Below, one piece after another: positions 47,047 through 55,490 of a stretch of 64,000 nucleotides of DNA; within the stretch, counting starts at the first letter, position 1; every line of letters begins with the position of its first letter. The notes under the pieces were generated by a model that saw nothing but the letters and a program-made list of their open reading frames with translations, was not told the DNA's origin and did not search any database. The stretch lies in contig URXV01000002.1 in NCBI GenBank assembly GCA_900551865.1, forward strand, positions 62,001 to 126,000, read 5' to 3'. Both the position numbers and the translations under genes were made by a program. This stretch comes from an uncultured Rickettsiales bacterium. Lineage in GTDB: Bacteria > Pseudomonadota > Alphaproteobacteria > RF32 > CAG-239.

Positions 47047-48699
47047 CTATTCCTTATGATATGTAATCATCAGCGACGTATCCGCCAAGATGACCGGCGT
47101 TACCATAATACGCTGTTTGCTGCGGAGCTTCAGCGTGAAAGGAGTGCAGGAAGTTATATGCTTGAGCATATCTTCGCGGAATGTGTTCCAGTCTTCCAGT
47201 TCCGGCAGTTTGGGCTTCAGCAGGTCAAGCAGTTCGCGCAGGTATGGCGAAGCATCAAGTTCCGCCGCGCCCAGCCCCCAGAGCCTGAGGAAAGCCACGT
47301 TGTAAGATTTCAGCTTCAGGTTAGGCGAGAAAATAACGACCGAATCGCTGATGTTGTCAAGAATGCCGCGCTGAACCGCAAGCAGGTCGCTGAGGCGGCG
47401 GGCGGCGGCCAGACGGTCGGTAATGTCTTCGTACGCGATAATCGTGCCGTCCGGGTGCGGGGCGCGGATGCGGCGGAAAGTGCGGCCGTCCGGGATATAA
47501 AGCAGGTCTTCCCGCTGTTCCGTCAGTGCGTCAAAAGCTTTATTCTCTTCGTCTTTGTAGGCTTTGAAATCCGAGACTTCGGGCAAAGTCCGCTGTTCGC
47601 GAATCCGGTCAAGGAAAACGTTGTAGTGCGGCGCGTTGTCGATAAAGTTTTCGGGAAGGTTCCACAATTTCAGGAACGCGGCGTTGCCAAAGGTGAACTC
47701 GTGTCCGGTGTTGATGATGCAGAATGCCGTATCCAGCGAACTTAAAATATCAAGATGGGTGTCCAGATGTACCTGATAGCTGCGCTTGGCTTCGTCAAAG
47801 CCGGTGATGTCCGTCAGCGAACCGACAGTATGCGATGTCTTCAGCGACGAATCGTAATACGGCGTTTCGGTGATTTCGTATTTTTTGAGTTCGCCGTCAT
47901 GTAAGATGTTAATCTGCTTTTTCTGCGGCGTGTTTGATTCGCGGGCGGTTTTGGCGAGTTCCAGCAAATTGGTGGCATTGCCGAGGTCGCGCAGGATTGT
48001 GTTTTCCGGCGTGGCGTCTTTAAAGTCTTTCAGGCCGAGCAGGTTCAGGTAGCGTCGGTTCATGATGCGGACGTTCAGACTTTCGTCCCGGAGCCAGACA
48101 GGGCAGGGCAGATTGTCTATCAGGATGCGGAAGTCCTCAACTTCGCGGCGGCAGGCGAGGGCGTCTTCGGTGGCGCGGTCAATAAAGTCGGTTTCGCGCG
48201 TGATGTCACGGAACCAGAGGCAGCTGCTGTTTATCAGCGAATCGGCGGAGTTAATCCGCACGCCGGAGACGACGAACGTCTTGCCGGAAAGGGCGGCTCT
48301 GCCGGAGGGCGTTCTGACGATGGTTTCAAAGCTTCTTCCGTCTTTGAGCAGGGCTGCAAACATGCCGTTCAGCTTTTCGGCATCGGCGCGTTCAAATGCG
48401 GAGGCAACGTCGGCAAACGTACTTTTTTCGCCGGCGGGCAGATTCAGCATGGTTGCCAGACGGCGCGAACAGTACTGATAGTCTTTGCTTTTATATACGG
48501 AATGAGTCAGATAGCCGTCTTTGGAGGCATATAGCATTTCTTCATAATGGCGGTTGGACAAATCCTTCTTGGCTAGCTCGGCTTTCATCCGCCGGCCGCG
48601 GCGCAGCAGAATTACCGCGAGCAGCGGGAAAACCAGACTGACTGAAAGCCAGATATAAAGCAATATAGTTACAGTTTCTATCGTCATTCCTTTTTCCAT
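47047..48699 (-). CDS. Membrane-anchored multi-PAS protein lacking a kinase domain (DivL-like N-terminus)
   Basis: 550 aa. One membrane segment (about 8-30) and a basic stretch, then at least three PAS-type units recognisable by repeated phrases: DFRILIDNLPCPVWLRDES...NRRYLNLLGL, DILSSLDTAFCIINTGHEFTFGNAAFLKLWNL and GILDNISDSVVIFSPNLKLKSYNVAFLRLWGL. The N-I-S-D / F-L-x-L-W pattern resembles DivL and related alphaproteobacterial sensor kinases. The chain stops right after the last PAS (SLMITYHKE), with no DHp helix, no H-box and no HATPase motifs here or in the 130 bp that follow. ATG 48687 is an alternative start. It may act as a sensory scaffold. Confidence 0.7.
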   Translation of the reverse strand: MEKGMTIETVTILLYIWLSVSLVFPLLAVILLRRGRRMKAELAKKDLSNRHYEEMLYASKDGYLTHSVYKSKDYQYCSRRLATMLNLPAGEKSTFADVASAFERADAEKLNGMFAALLKDGRSFETIVRTPSGRAALSGKTFVVSGVRINSADSLINSSCLWFRDITRETDFIDRATEDALACRREVEDFRILIDNLPCPVWLRDESLNVRIMNRRYLNLLGLKDFKDATPENTILRDLGNATNLLELAKTARESNTPQKKQINILHDGELKKYEITETPYYDSSLKTSHTVGSLTDITGFDEAKRSYQVHLDTHLDILSSLDTAFCIINTGHEFTFGNAAFLKLWNLPENFIDNAPHYNVFLDRIREQRTLPEVSDFKAYKDEENKAFDALTEQREDLLYIPDGRTFRRIRAPHPDGTIIAYEDITDRLAAARRLSDLLAVQRGILDNISDSVVIFSPNLKLKSYNVAFLRLWGLGAAELDASPYLRELLDLLKPKLPELEDWNTFREDMLKHITSCTPFTLKLRSKQRIMVTPVILADTSLMITYHKE

Positions 48700-48920
48700 A
48701 ACGTGCGGCTCAAAGAGCCGAGTGTTTTGTTTTCAGCGTGCGGCCGGGCGAAACCGGCGGAAGTTTGCGGAGGCTGCACCGGTGCCGGCAAATATGCTTC
48801 CGGGAGGAGGCAAAACGCGGGGCTAAAAATAAAGGTTGTTTGTTTTTTTATTTTAGTATATAGGCTTTTTTAAGATATTTGTTATTTGATAGCAAATTAA
48901 AAATTGAAAGAGTGAACAAT

Positions 48921-49577
48921 ATGTATACGTTAGTTTTTGATACGACCGGCAGCGGCGTGGGAACAGCCCTTTACCGGGACTTGTCCCGCGTTGCGGGAAT
49001 CGAAAAAATAGAAGAGTTCGGGCAGGCGGAAGATTTGGCTTGCAATGTTGAAAAGATGCTTAAGGAAAATAAGCTGAAGTTTGGCGAAATCGGGCTCTTG
49101 GGCGTTTGTACCGGGCCGGGGTCATTTACCGGCGTGCGGGCAGGGCTGGCGTTTGCGCGCGGGCTGGCGCTGGGCAGTCCGGATTTGAAACTGACCGGCG
49201 TTTCGGCTTTTGAAGTTTATGCGAATATGCTTAAAGAAAGCGACCGTGCTTTTTATAATGCCGTGGTTATTGAGACCAAACGCGAGGACTTCTATTTTCA
49301 GCTGTTTGATGAGAATCTGAAGAAAATCAGCGAGCCGCTGGCTTTGACGCGGGAGGAAATCGCCAACCGCCTGAAGAGCCGCCAGACCAGTTTTATCGGC
49401 GACGGGGCAGAACGGCTGCTGTCGGTTTCCATGGGGCTGCAAATCAAACAGGTTGAGATTACGGACATGATGAGTACCGAAGCGCTGTTTCGCACAACCT
49501 ATCAAAAATATTTGCAGAAAAACCTTGATTTTCCGAAGCCGCTGTATATAAGAGGGGCTGACACTTGTGTAAAATAA
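48921..49577 (+). CDS. tsaB: tRNA threonylcarbamoyladenosine biosynthesis protein TsaB
   Basis: 218 aa from ATG 48921 (MYTLVFDTTGSGVGTALY). Partner of TsaD in making t6A37 of ANN-decoding tRNAs. ASKHA-type N-terminal phosphate loop FDTTGSG, conserved LGVCTGPGSFTGVRAGLAFARGLAL and ETKREDFYFQ are diagnostic. Start choice is supported by GAAAGAG upstream; an earlier ATG at 48879 lacks a ribosome site. rimI, its common neighbour, is absent; ihfB follows about 90 bp later. Confidence 0.93.
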   Translation: MYTLVFDTTGSGVGTALYRDLSRVAGIEKIEEFGQAEDLACNVEKMLKENKLKFGEIGLLGVCTGPGSFTGVRAGLAFARGLALGSPDLKLTGVSAFEVYANMLKESDRAFYNAVVIETKREDFYFQLFDENLKKISEPLALTREEIANRLKSRQTSFIGDGAERLLSVSMGLQIKQVEITDMMSTEALFRTTYQKYLQKNLDFPKPLYIRGADTCVK

Positions 49578-49668
49578 ATAAAAATTTATAGCTATGTTGT
49601 AAATTTGATGTTAGGAATTTAATTTAAAAGAAGTTGTGTTATGTTTATATTCATGAAAGAGGTATGCC

Positions 49669-49950
49669 GTGACTAGATCCGAATTAATAGAAAGCATTGC
49701 AAAGAAAAACCCGAATCTCCTGCTTAGCGAGATTGAGAAGATTGTCAGCGTCATTTTTTCCAGCATGACGGGGGCTCTGGCCAGGGGCGACCGGGTGGAA
49801 TTCCGCGGTTTCGGCGTATTTTCAATCCATAAGCGCGCTCCGAGAATTGCACAGAATCCGAGAACCGGCGACAAGGTGCAGATTGGTAACCGCAATATCG
49901 TCCATTTTCGGGTAGGCAAGGAACTGCACGAGAAAATGAACGAAAACTGA
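49669..49950 (+). CDS. ihfB: Integration host factor beta subunit
   Basis: 93 aa from GTG 49669, with GAAAGAGG six bases upstream. DNA-bending protein of the HU/IHF family: MTRSELIESIAKKNPNLL, the GDRVEFRGFGVFSI core and the beta-arm FSIHKRAPRIAQNPRTGDKV with the intercalating-Pro motif NPRTG. Assigned to IHF-beta from the N-terminus and the alphaproteobacterial neighbour lapA. Bends DNA for recombination, replication and transcription. Confidence 0.93.
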   Translation: MTRSELIESIAKKNPNLLLSEIEKIVSVIFSSMTGALARGDRVEFRGFGVFSIHKRAPRIAQNPRTGDKVQIGNRNIVHFRVGKELHEKMNEN

Positions 49951-49981
49951 TTTTTCAATCCTTCGCAAAAAGGAGACGGAT

Positions 49982-50374
49982 ATGTGGCTGATTAAAATTT
50001 TACTGATGGCGTTGTTTCTGGTCTTTCTGGTGCAGAATAATAACGATTTGGTCAGTGTGTGGCCAATTCCGGAATCGTCGCTGATGGTCGGCGTGAGCGT
50101 TGTTTATCTGGCGATGTTCTGTCTGGGCTATCTGTATGGGCGTATGTCGGCATGGTCAGCCTATGCGCCGCTACGGGCTACGCTCAGAAAGCAGAAAAAA
50201 GCCAATAAAGCACTTTCCAAAGAGCATGAAAAGCTAAACCATGAACACGAAAAGCTGAATCAGCAGATTTCGACTTTGCAGGAAGAGGCCGAGAAGGCCG
50301 AGAGGAAAGACGGCTTTTCGCTCAACCAGAAAATCAAGGGCTGGTTTTCCAAACCTTCTGCGGAAGATAAATAA
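49982..50374 (+). CDS. lapA: LapA-domain membrane protein (LPS assembly protein A-like)
   Basis: 130 aa. Two membrane segments (about 4-20 and 36-58) around a short loop with VSVWPIPESSL, then a cytoplasmic coiled coil (KANKALSKEHEKLNHEHEKL onward) with a local EHEKLN duplication. This is the DUF1049/LapA architecture; LapA/LapB modulate FtsH-dependent LpxC turnover. It directly follows ihfB as in many alphaproteobacteria. Ribosome site AAAGGAGACGG. Confidence 0.85.
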   Translation: MWLIKILLMALFLVFLVQNNNDLVSVWPIPESSLMVGVSVVYLAMFCLGYLYGRMSAWSAYAPLRATLRKQKKANKALSKEHEKLNHEHEKLNQQISTLQEEAEKAERKDGFSLNQKIKGWFSKPSAEDK

Positions 50375-50538
50375 GCGATAAATGAGGAAAAAGGCCGGCG
50401 CGTAATACTGCGGCGGGCGGAAAACGGATTGGGCATAAAGAAGGATTAAAGAACAAAAACAAACAAAAACAGGCAGACGGTGCAGGTTTTGCGCTTAAGC
50501 GGGGAACAGGGCTGCTGTCGAAAAAAGCGAGGTATCAA

Positions 50539-51402
50539 ATGAATTGGTTAACGGATATTGTCAGGCCGAAAATAAAGAAGACGACCCCGAAGGAAATTTC
50601 CGATGATTTGTGGGTCAAATGTCCGGAATGCGGACAGATGTTGTTTTCAAAGGAGCTGAAGCAGTCGATGTATGTCTGCACCAAATGCGGGCACCATTTG
50701 CGGCTTTATGTTGACAAACGTCTGAAACAGCTGTTTGACGACGGTATTTATACGGAAATGGTGCTGCCGGCAGTGAAAGAAGACCCGCTGAAGTTCCGGG
50801 ATACGCAGAAATATGTTGACCGATTGAAAGTATATCGTAAGAAAACCGGAAACAACGACGCGATTAAGGTTGGCACCGGCAAAGTCGGCGGAATTGACGC
50901 GGTTGTTGCGGCAATGGATTTCTCGTTTATGGGCGGTTCAATGGGGACGGCCGTGGGCGAGGGAATCGTTGCGGCGGCGGAATATGCGTATGAACATGAC
51001 TGCCCGCTGATTATTGCCAGCGCTTCCGGCGGCGCCCGTATGCAGGAAGGCATGCTGTCGCTGATGCAGATGGCGCGTACCACGGCGGCAATCAACCGGG
51101 TAAAGGAGAAAGGCCTGCCGTATATTTCCATTTTTACCGACCCGACGACAGGCGGTGTTTCGGCATCATTTGCTATGATTGGGGATATCCATATAGCCGA
51201 AAGGGGCGCGATGATTGGCTTTGCCGGCAAGCGCGTGATTGAACAGACTATCCGCGAGAAGTTGCCGGAGGGATTCCAGACCGCGGAATACCTGAAAGAG
51301 CACGGCATGGTTGACATTGTGGTCGAGCGCAAAAATCTTAAAGAAACAGTTGACCGTGTGCTGCGGCTGTTGATGGCCAGGCAGATGAAAAAATCTGCTT
51401 AA
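50539..51402 (+). CDS. accD: Acetyl-CoA carboxylase carboxyltransferase beta subunit
   Basis: 287 aa. With AccA forms the carboxyltransferase making malonyl-CoA for fatty acids. Zinc ribbon Cys28-x2-Cys31 and Cys47-x2-Cys50 in KCPECGQ and VCTKCGHH, then crotonase-like core: MDFSFMGGSMGTAVGEG, IIASASGGARMQEG, TDPTTGGVSASFAMIGDI, IGFAGKRVIEQT and LPEGFQTAEYL. Complete. trpB/trpA normally sit upstream and folC downstream in alphaproteobacteria; both are missing. Confidence 0.97.
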   Translation: MNWLTDIVRPKIKKTTPKEISDDLWVKCPECGQMLFSKELKQSMYVCTKCGHHLRLYVDKRLKQLFDDGIYTEMVLPAVKEDPLKFRDTQKYVDRLKVYRKKTGNNDAIKVGTGKVGGIDAVVAAMDFSFMGGSMGTAVGEGIVAAAEYAYEHDCPLIIASASGGARMQEGMLSLMQMARTTAAINRVKEKGLPYISIFTDPTTGGVSASFAMIGDIHIAERGAMIGFAGKRVIEQTIREKLPEGFQTAEYLKEHGMVDIVVERKNLKETVDRVLRLLMARQMKKSA

Positions 51403-51430
51403 CGGCAAGAGCGGGCCGAAAAAATCTTAG

Positions 51431-51454
51431 GCGGAGCGATGGCTCCGCTTTTTT
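51431..51454 (+). terminator. Rho-independent terminator after accD
   Basis: GCGGAGC, loop GATG, GCTCCGC, six T; starts about 28 nt after the accD stop. Confidence 0.9.
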
Positions 51455-51637
51455 GTTGTGCGGGGTTGAGTGCCGAGGATAGCGGTTTGTACTGAGGACA
51501 GTGGTTTGTGTCGGGAACGGGAGAGCGGCAGGGAACGGCGTACGGAGTTGATGAAATTTTAGGTACGTTATTTTTCAACAATTGGCAAGCGAAAAATATT
51601 AAGCCAATACATATCCTTATGATTGTATTCCGATGGT

Positions 51638-51678
51638 GTATTAATACGTACAATTATAATCAACAGTTATAATTGTAC
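51638..51678 (+). promoter_or_regulatory. Perfect inverted repeats touching the ribosome site: operator or RNA hairpin
   Basis: GTATTAATAC (51638-51647) is a perfect 10-bp palindrome. It abuts GTACAATTATAA (51648-51659), 7-nt spacer, TTATAATTGTAC (51667-51678), a perfect 12-bp inverted repeat. The ribosome site AAGGAGAG begins at the next base and ATG is at 51692. No T-tract follows, so it is not a terminator; a regulator operator or a translation-controlling hairpin is more likely. Confidence 0.75.
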
Positions 51679-51691
51679 AAGGAGAGATGTT

Positions 51692-52966
51692 ATGGGAATG
51701 TTTGATGAGATGCTGGCACGGCTGGGGGAAAGCAATGTTACCGATGCGGAGATTCGCCAGATTATGGAAAAGGCAGCTAAGGAAGCCGGCGTTTTTGCGG
51801 ACAGCGCAGAAGCGCAGGCGATGCTGGCAAAGATTATGGACGCGGCGCAGGCTAAAATGGGAAACAAAGATATTCTCACAGATGAAAATGCGCAGCTGTT
51901 GGACGGATTTAATGTCGCTTATGGTTTGGCAACGCGCGGGGACAATGGTTTTCGGGGGGAGAAGCCGATGGAGGCGGTTAATGCAATTGAGGACGTTAAA
52001 AACAGGGCGACATCACTTAATGCGCCGGCGACTTCATACGGCCATCAAGCCGTGGCAAGCGATTTAATTCGTGCGACGCGCGGCGTGGAGCCGGAATCGC
52101 CGGAGCTTTCTGCAAAGCTGTTGAATATGCAAAAAGAACTGTTTGCCGGAATTGACGGGTGCGGAAATTATATTGAAAATGAGGGATATCGGTTAGAAAC
52201 ATACAACAAAGCGGCGCGTTATTTTGGCGATGAAAAAGTGGCTGACGCCTATATGGGTGCGACCGAGAAAGAGGTTTATAAAGTTAAAGGCAGGGAAGGG
52301 GCTTATCCGGCTGATACGGATATAGCGGCGTATAACAAGACAATGCATAATTACCGCCAAGTGGCGGCAGACCATCCGCAATATGCCGAAAGCTGTTTTG
52401 AGGCGGCAAAGCATATAATGCGCGAGATGAACAGGAGCAAGACGGGAAACGCCGTGGCAGCCGAAGTGGCAGGCGTTTATGACGCGGTGGCAAGTAATCC
52501 GAAAGTTGATGAAGAGTTGAGAAAATCGGCAAAATATCAGAGCGAAATCCTTAAACGCAAATACGGGCTGGAAAAAGAAATGCCGGCGCATGCGGTCGGC
52601 AAAGAGCAGGCGGTTGATTTTGTGAATAAATCCAGGAGCTACAGCGGCGGCAGACGGCTGTTTGACAAGACGAAGGCTTACTTTAAGGACTGCGTTGAAA
52701 AGAATATAGCCTATTTGAAAGATAATCCAAAACTGGCGGCAACGGTTGGCGGCTTGTCAATGCTGGCCGGCATGGGAACGGGCAATCCCGCCTTGGCTGC
52801 GGCCGGCGCAACGATTATGACGACAGGTTTTTGCCATTGGAAATCTGATAAGCTAAAAGACAAGGTTGCGCATAAGGGGCAAACGGCTGACGGAGCGGCT
52901 AAAACGCGCAAAGTGGATGGCGATGTGTATCAGGTGCTTAATGCAAAGTCGAGGGGAGGGCGTTAA
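51692..52966 (+). CDS. Uncharacterised protein with C-terminal hydrophobic hairpin
   Basis: 424 aa from ATG 51692 (MGMFDEMLARLGESNVTDAE), fixed by AAGGAGAG upstream. No signal peptide. Residues 1-330 are helical and Ala/Glu/Lys-rich with regular helix-break pattern. Near the C-terminus a 30-residue Gly/Ala-rich hydrophobic stretch (ATVGGLSMLAGMGTGNPALA then AAGATIMTTGF) with a central Gly-x-Gly-Asn-Pro turn could form a membrane hairpin, flanked by Lys-rich segments. No family recognised. Coupled to the next gene (stop 52966, next ATG 52968). Confidence 0.6.
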   Translation: MGMFDEMLARLGESNVTDAEIRQIMEKAAKEAGVFADSAEAQAMLAKIMDAAQAKMGNKDILTDENAQLLDGFNVAYGLATRGDNGFRGEKPMEAVNAIEDVKNRATSLNAPATSYGHQAVASDLIRATRGVEPESPELSAKLLNMQKELFAGIDGCGNYIENEGYRLETYNKAARYFGDEKVADAYMGATEKEVYKVKGREGAYPADTDIAAYNKTMHNYRQVAADHPQYAESCFEAAKHIMREMNRSKTGNAVAAEVAGVYDAVASNPKVDEELRKSAKYQSEILKRKYGLEKEMPAHAVGKEQAVDFVNKSRSYSGGRRLFDKTKAYFKDCVEKNIAYLKDNPKLAATVGGLSMLAGMGTGNPALAAAGATIMTTGFCHWKSDKLKDKVAHKGQTADGAAKTRKVDGDVYQVLNAKSRGGR

Positions 52967-52967
52967 A

Positions 52968-53324
52968 ATGGCTGAGAATCTGATTGTTGAAGAATGCGTG
53001 TTTTATGTTCATGACGGGCGTGTAGCGATTGAGCTGCCAGGCGTTTCGCGGACGTTTGAACATGCGGTTTATGACGGGAAAAACACGTTGCAACTCTTTG
53101 AGGCGGACGGTTCGGTCTGCCTGGCGGAAAATATCGTGCCGGAGGTTCGGGATGTGCTGGGCAAGACGGCCGGCGTGCTGATTGTGAACCGCGACGAGGC
53201 GGGCGATGTTGCCGGCGGGTATCTGGTTAAGCTTGCGGCGGACGGTTCGCTGGGGTTTGACGACCGTTTTGCCGAAGAAGCGGGGAAGTGCTATGAAGAG
53301 GTTGCCAGGCGTTTTGTGTCCTGA
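52968..53324 (+). CDS. Small acidic protein coupled to the hairpin protein
   Basis: 118 aa from ATG 52968, one base after the preceding stop; ribosome site GAGGGGAGGGCG. Acidic, mixed alpha/beta: VEECVFYVHDGRVAIELPGV, VYDGKNTLQLFEADGSVCLAE, GVLIVNRDEAGDVAGGYLVK and a C-terminal helix. Not recognised. Its size, charge and tight coupling suggest it binds the upstream protein; that is inference. Confidence 0.62.
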   Translation: MAENLIVEECVFYVHDGRVAIELPGVSRTFEHAVYDGKNTLQLFEADGSVCLAENIVPEVRDVLGKTAGVLIVNRDEAGDVAGGYLVKLAADGSLGFDDRFAEEAGKCYEEVARRFVS

Positions 53325-53633
53325 TTGTTTTTTGTGAATCCTGAATATAGGAAAGCCGCCGTGAAAAGCAGGAGACGGCGTATTTCAAAAAATATGAAAC
53401 AGCGGCTGATATGAAACAGCAACAGTTATGAAATGACAGCCGGCAAACCTGTTTTGCCGGTTTGATATTTGTCTGCGTTTGGGGTTGAAAATTTGTATAG
53501 GGGCATTTTGCCGTGAACTTTTATATCCGTTTATCGTTATAATAGGTGTTGAAAAACGAAAATATCCGGTTTATACCTATTTCAGGTATGTATCTTGCAG
53601 ATACACCGGCGGTCTAACGATTGGCGAGGAAAA
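53325..53633 (+). other. Intergenic region with short repeats and a hairpin
   Basis: TATGAAACAGC occurs at 53391 and 53411 and TTATGAAATGACAGC near 53427. A hairpin CCGGCAAA/TTTGCCGG (53440-53460) followed by TTTGATATTT is a weak terminator. TATAAT at 53538 may be the promoter box of the next gene. Confidence 0.5.
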
Positions 53634-54065
53634 ATGAAAGAAAGCAGGACTTTTTGCAAAAGCGGAATTGCCGGGCTGTTTCTGGCGGCATTGGCATTTG
53701 TCAGCGGGGCAGCGGCCGAAGACGCTACGGTTTATATTGACCGGTACGGAAATGTCGTTAAACAGGTTTTTGCGGTGCCGCAGACTTTTGACACAGGGGC
53801 GGGAAAAACAGCAGCCGGGGAACAGGCAGGAACACCAAGAACCGGAACAGCCGGTTTGCAGGGAGAAACCGGCGGGACTGCATCCGGTGCCGGGCCGGTA
53901 ACGGTTGTGGTAACGGATACGGTGCCCGACAGGTGCGGGCGTTGCGACGGTTGGCGTTATACGCGGCCGCACTTTGCAGATTTTCCGGGGTATTGGTACC
54001 CGTACCGCTATCATCATCCGCATTTTTACCGGTGGCGGCATAACCGGCATTTTAGGCACCATTGA
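53634..54065 (+). CDS. Secreted small protein with aromatic/His-rich tail
   Basis: 143 aa from ATG 53634. Signal peptide KSGIAGLFLAALAFVSGAAA, cleavage before EDATVYIDRYGN. A Gly/Thr-rich linker (about 50-85) is followed by DRCGRCDGWRY, a CxxC pair, and a tail of Tyr, Trp, Pro and His (YPYRYHHPHFYRWRHNRHF). Could bind metals such as copper or zinc. Not recognised as a family. The next gene starts within its stop codon. Confidence 0.6.
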   Translation: MKESRTFCKSGIAGLFLAALAFVSGAAAEDATVYIDRYGNVVKQVFAVPQTFDTGAGKTAAGEQAGTPRTGTAGLQGETGGTASGAGPVTVVVTDTVPDRCGRCDGWRYTRPHFADFPGYWYPYRYHHPHFYRWRHNRHFRHH

Positions 54066-54556
54066 CGGGATACGGTATGCTGCGGCAGATTTTTATAAAA
54101 ACGGAAAAGTTTCAGCGATGCTTCGGCGAATATGTCCGCCTATTGGCCGGGCAGAGGCGAAACGTGGCTGCCACGGCATGCGTTTTTCTGTTGGTGGGAG
54201 GTGCAGCAACGGCCGGGGCAAACAGTTATATTGAAATGATTACGACACCGCCACCGGAGCAGATTAAACCGCAGAACGATACGGCGGCTGTGGCGGAAAG
54301 GCGTGGCGTCTGGCCGCAGCAAACGGCAGAGCGTCCGAATATCGGAAGTACATATTTGCCGACGGTTTCTCCGGTAGTGGTTCCGCCGTATCATAAATAT
54401 GCAGCATGGCAGCAGGCTCAGGCAAATGCCGGATATTATCCCTATCAGGAAAATGTGCAGAACCTGATTTATTTTTTGAGCGGTGCCGTTGTCGGCAGGG
54501 TGGCGTATGATATTTGGGGACCGCATCACCGGCATCATCTGCTGGATCACTGGTGA
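54062..54556 (+). CDS. Putative exported or membrane-anchored protein with His-rich tail
   Basis: 164 aa from TTG 54062 overlapping the previous stop, or 159 aa from ATG 54077. A hydrophobic segment VAATACVFLLVGGAATAGA lies 35-50 residues in, either a long signal peptide or an anchor. Then a Pro/Gln/Tyr-rich region (YLPTVSPVVVPPYHKYAAW), a second apolar stretch NLIYFLSGAVVGRVAYDI, and a His-rich end GPHHRHHLLDHW. Coupled to the preceding secreted gene. Unknown function. Confidence 0.55.
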   Translation: MTGYGMLRQIFIKTEKFQRCFGEYVRLLAGQRRNVAATACVFLLVGGAATAGANSYIEMITTPPPEQIKPQNDTAAVAERRGVWPQQTAERPNIGSTYLPTVSPVVVPPYHKYAAWQQAQANAGYYPYQENVQNLIYFLSGAVVGRVAYDIWGPHHRHHLLDHW

Positions 54557-54699
54557 TTGCAGGCAATACCGGGAGCCTCCGCTTGCAGACACTTGGGGCG
54601 GAAAAAGGGGCATCGGATGTCGCGTGGGCGAAAGTGCCGATGGGCGGGTGTCGTATGGATGAAAACATTGATATGAGGGAAAGCTGAAGTGCATTGGGT

Positions 54700-54728
54700 C
54701 TTGACTTAATGATTTTTAAGACCTAAAT
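54700..54728 (+). promoter_or_regulatory. Putative heat-shock (RpoH-type) promoter of grpE
   Basis: CTTGAC (54700-54705), 16-nt spacer, CCTAAAT (54722-54728). This resembles the alphaproteobacterial sigma-32 pattern CTTGA...CYTATNT with one mismatch and lies 37 bp before the grpE ATG. Confidence 0.45.
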
Positions 54729-54764
54729 CTATGTCAGACGAATTTTAATTATGAAGAGGGTATT

Positions 54765-55427
54765 ATGAGTGCCGAAGAAAATGAAATGAAAAATCGCCAT
54801 CCGGCAGATGAAAACGAGAAGACGATGCCGGAGACCGGGGCAGATGAATTTGCTGTGGACGAAAATGCCAACGGTTGTGAAACGGGCGGGCAGCCGGGAA
54901 GCGGCGCGTTCTGCGAGGCGGAAAACAATTCCGGCGGGACGGGCAAAGGGAACGACGATACCGCGGGGCAGAACGACGGCGGCAGAGAAAAGCTGGAAGA
55001 AGATTTCAACAAGCTTAAAAACGATTATATCCGTCTGTATGCCGAAATGGACAATATGAAAAAGAGGGCGCATCAGGAAAGCGAAAAGACGATTAAGTTT
55101 GCTGTTTCGTCGTTTGCGAAGGAACTGTTGGGCGTGGCCGACAATCTGGAGCGCGCGATTGCCGCAATGGCCGACAACAGGGAGTCCTGCGCCGAACTGC
55201 TGAAAGGGGTTGAGCTGACGCAGAGCGAGTTGGCGAAAGTTTTTGAGAAGTTCGGAATTAAGCGTTTCAATCATATCGGGGAAAAGTTTGACCCGAATTT
55301 TGAGCGTGTGGTGCAGGAAATTGAAGACAAGAAAGCCAAGAGCGGAACGATTTTGGCGGAACTGCAGGCCGGATATACGATACATGACCGCATTCTGCGC
55401 GAGGCGATGGTTATTGTGGCACGTTGA
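54765..55427 (+). CDS. grpE: Nucleotide exchange factor GrpE
   Basis: 220-aa co-chaperone that releases ADP from DnaK. The first 75 residues are an acidic, Gly/Asn-rich disordered extension, then the coiled coil (EKLEEDFNKLKNDYIRLYAE, MDNMKKRAHQE), the four-helix dimer part and the C-terminal beta domain with GEKFDPNFERVVQEIEDKKA and GYTIHDRILREAMVIV, the GrpE signature. dnaK and hrcA are not adjacent. Ribosome site GAGGGTATT. A terminator follows directly. Confidence 0.95.
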   Translation: MSAEENEMKNRHPADENEKTMPETGADEFAVDENANGCETGGQPGSGAFCEAENNSGGTGKGNDDTAGQNDGGREKLEEDFNKLKNDYIRLYAEMDNMKKRAHQESEKTIKFAVSSFAKELLGVADNLERAIAAMADNRESCAELLKGVELTQSELAKVFEKFGIKRFNHIGEKFDPNFERVVQEIEDKKAKSGTILAELQAGYTIHDRILREAMVIVAR

Positions 55428-55452
55428 TGCGATTGACAATGTATTAAATTTA

Positions 55453-55487
55453 AGCAGGGGTTCCGGGGAGGAAGCCCTGCTTTTTTT
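55453..55487 (+). terminator. Rho-independent terminator after grpE
   Basis: AGCAGGG...CCCTGCT with an inner TTCC/GGAA stem, followed by seven T. Confidence 0.88.
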
Positions 55488-55490
55488 GAT

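Noticed and set aside
46750..47745. 331-codon plus-strand frame
   Set aside because: Antisense to the PAS protein and the disordered protein; no domain and no start signal.
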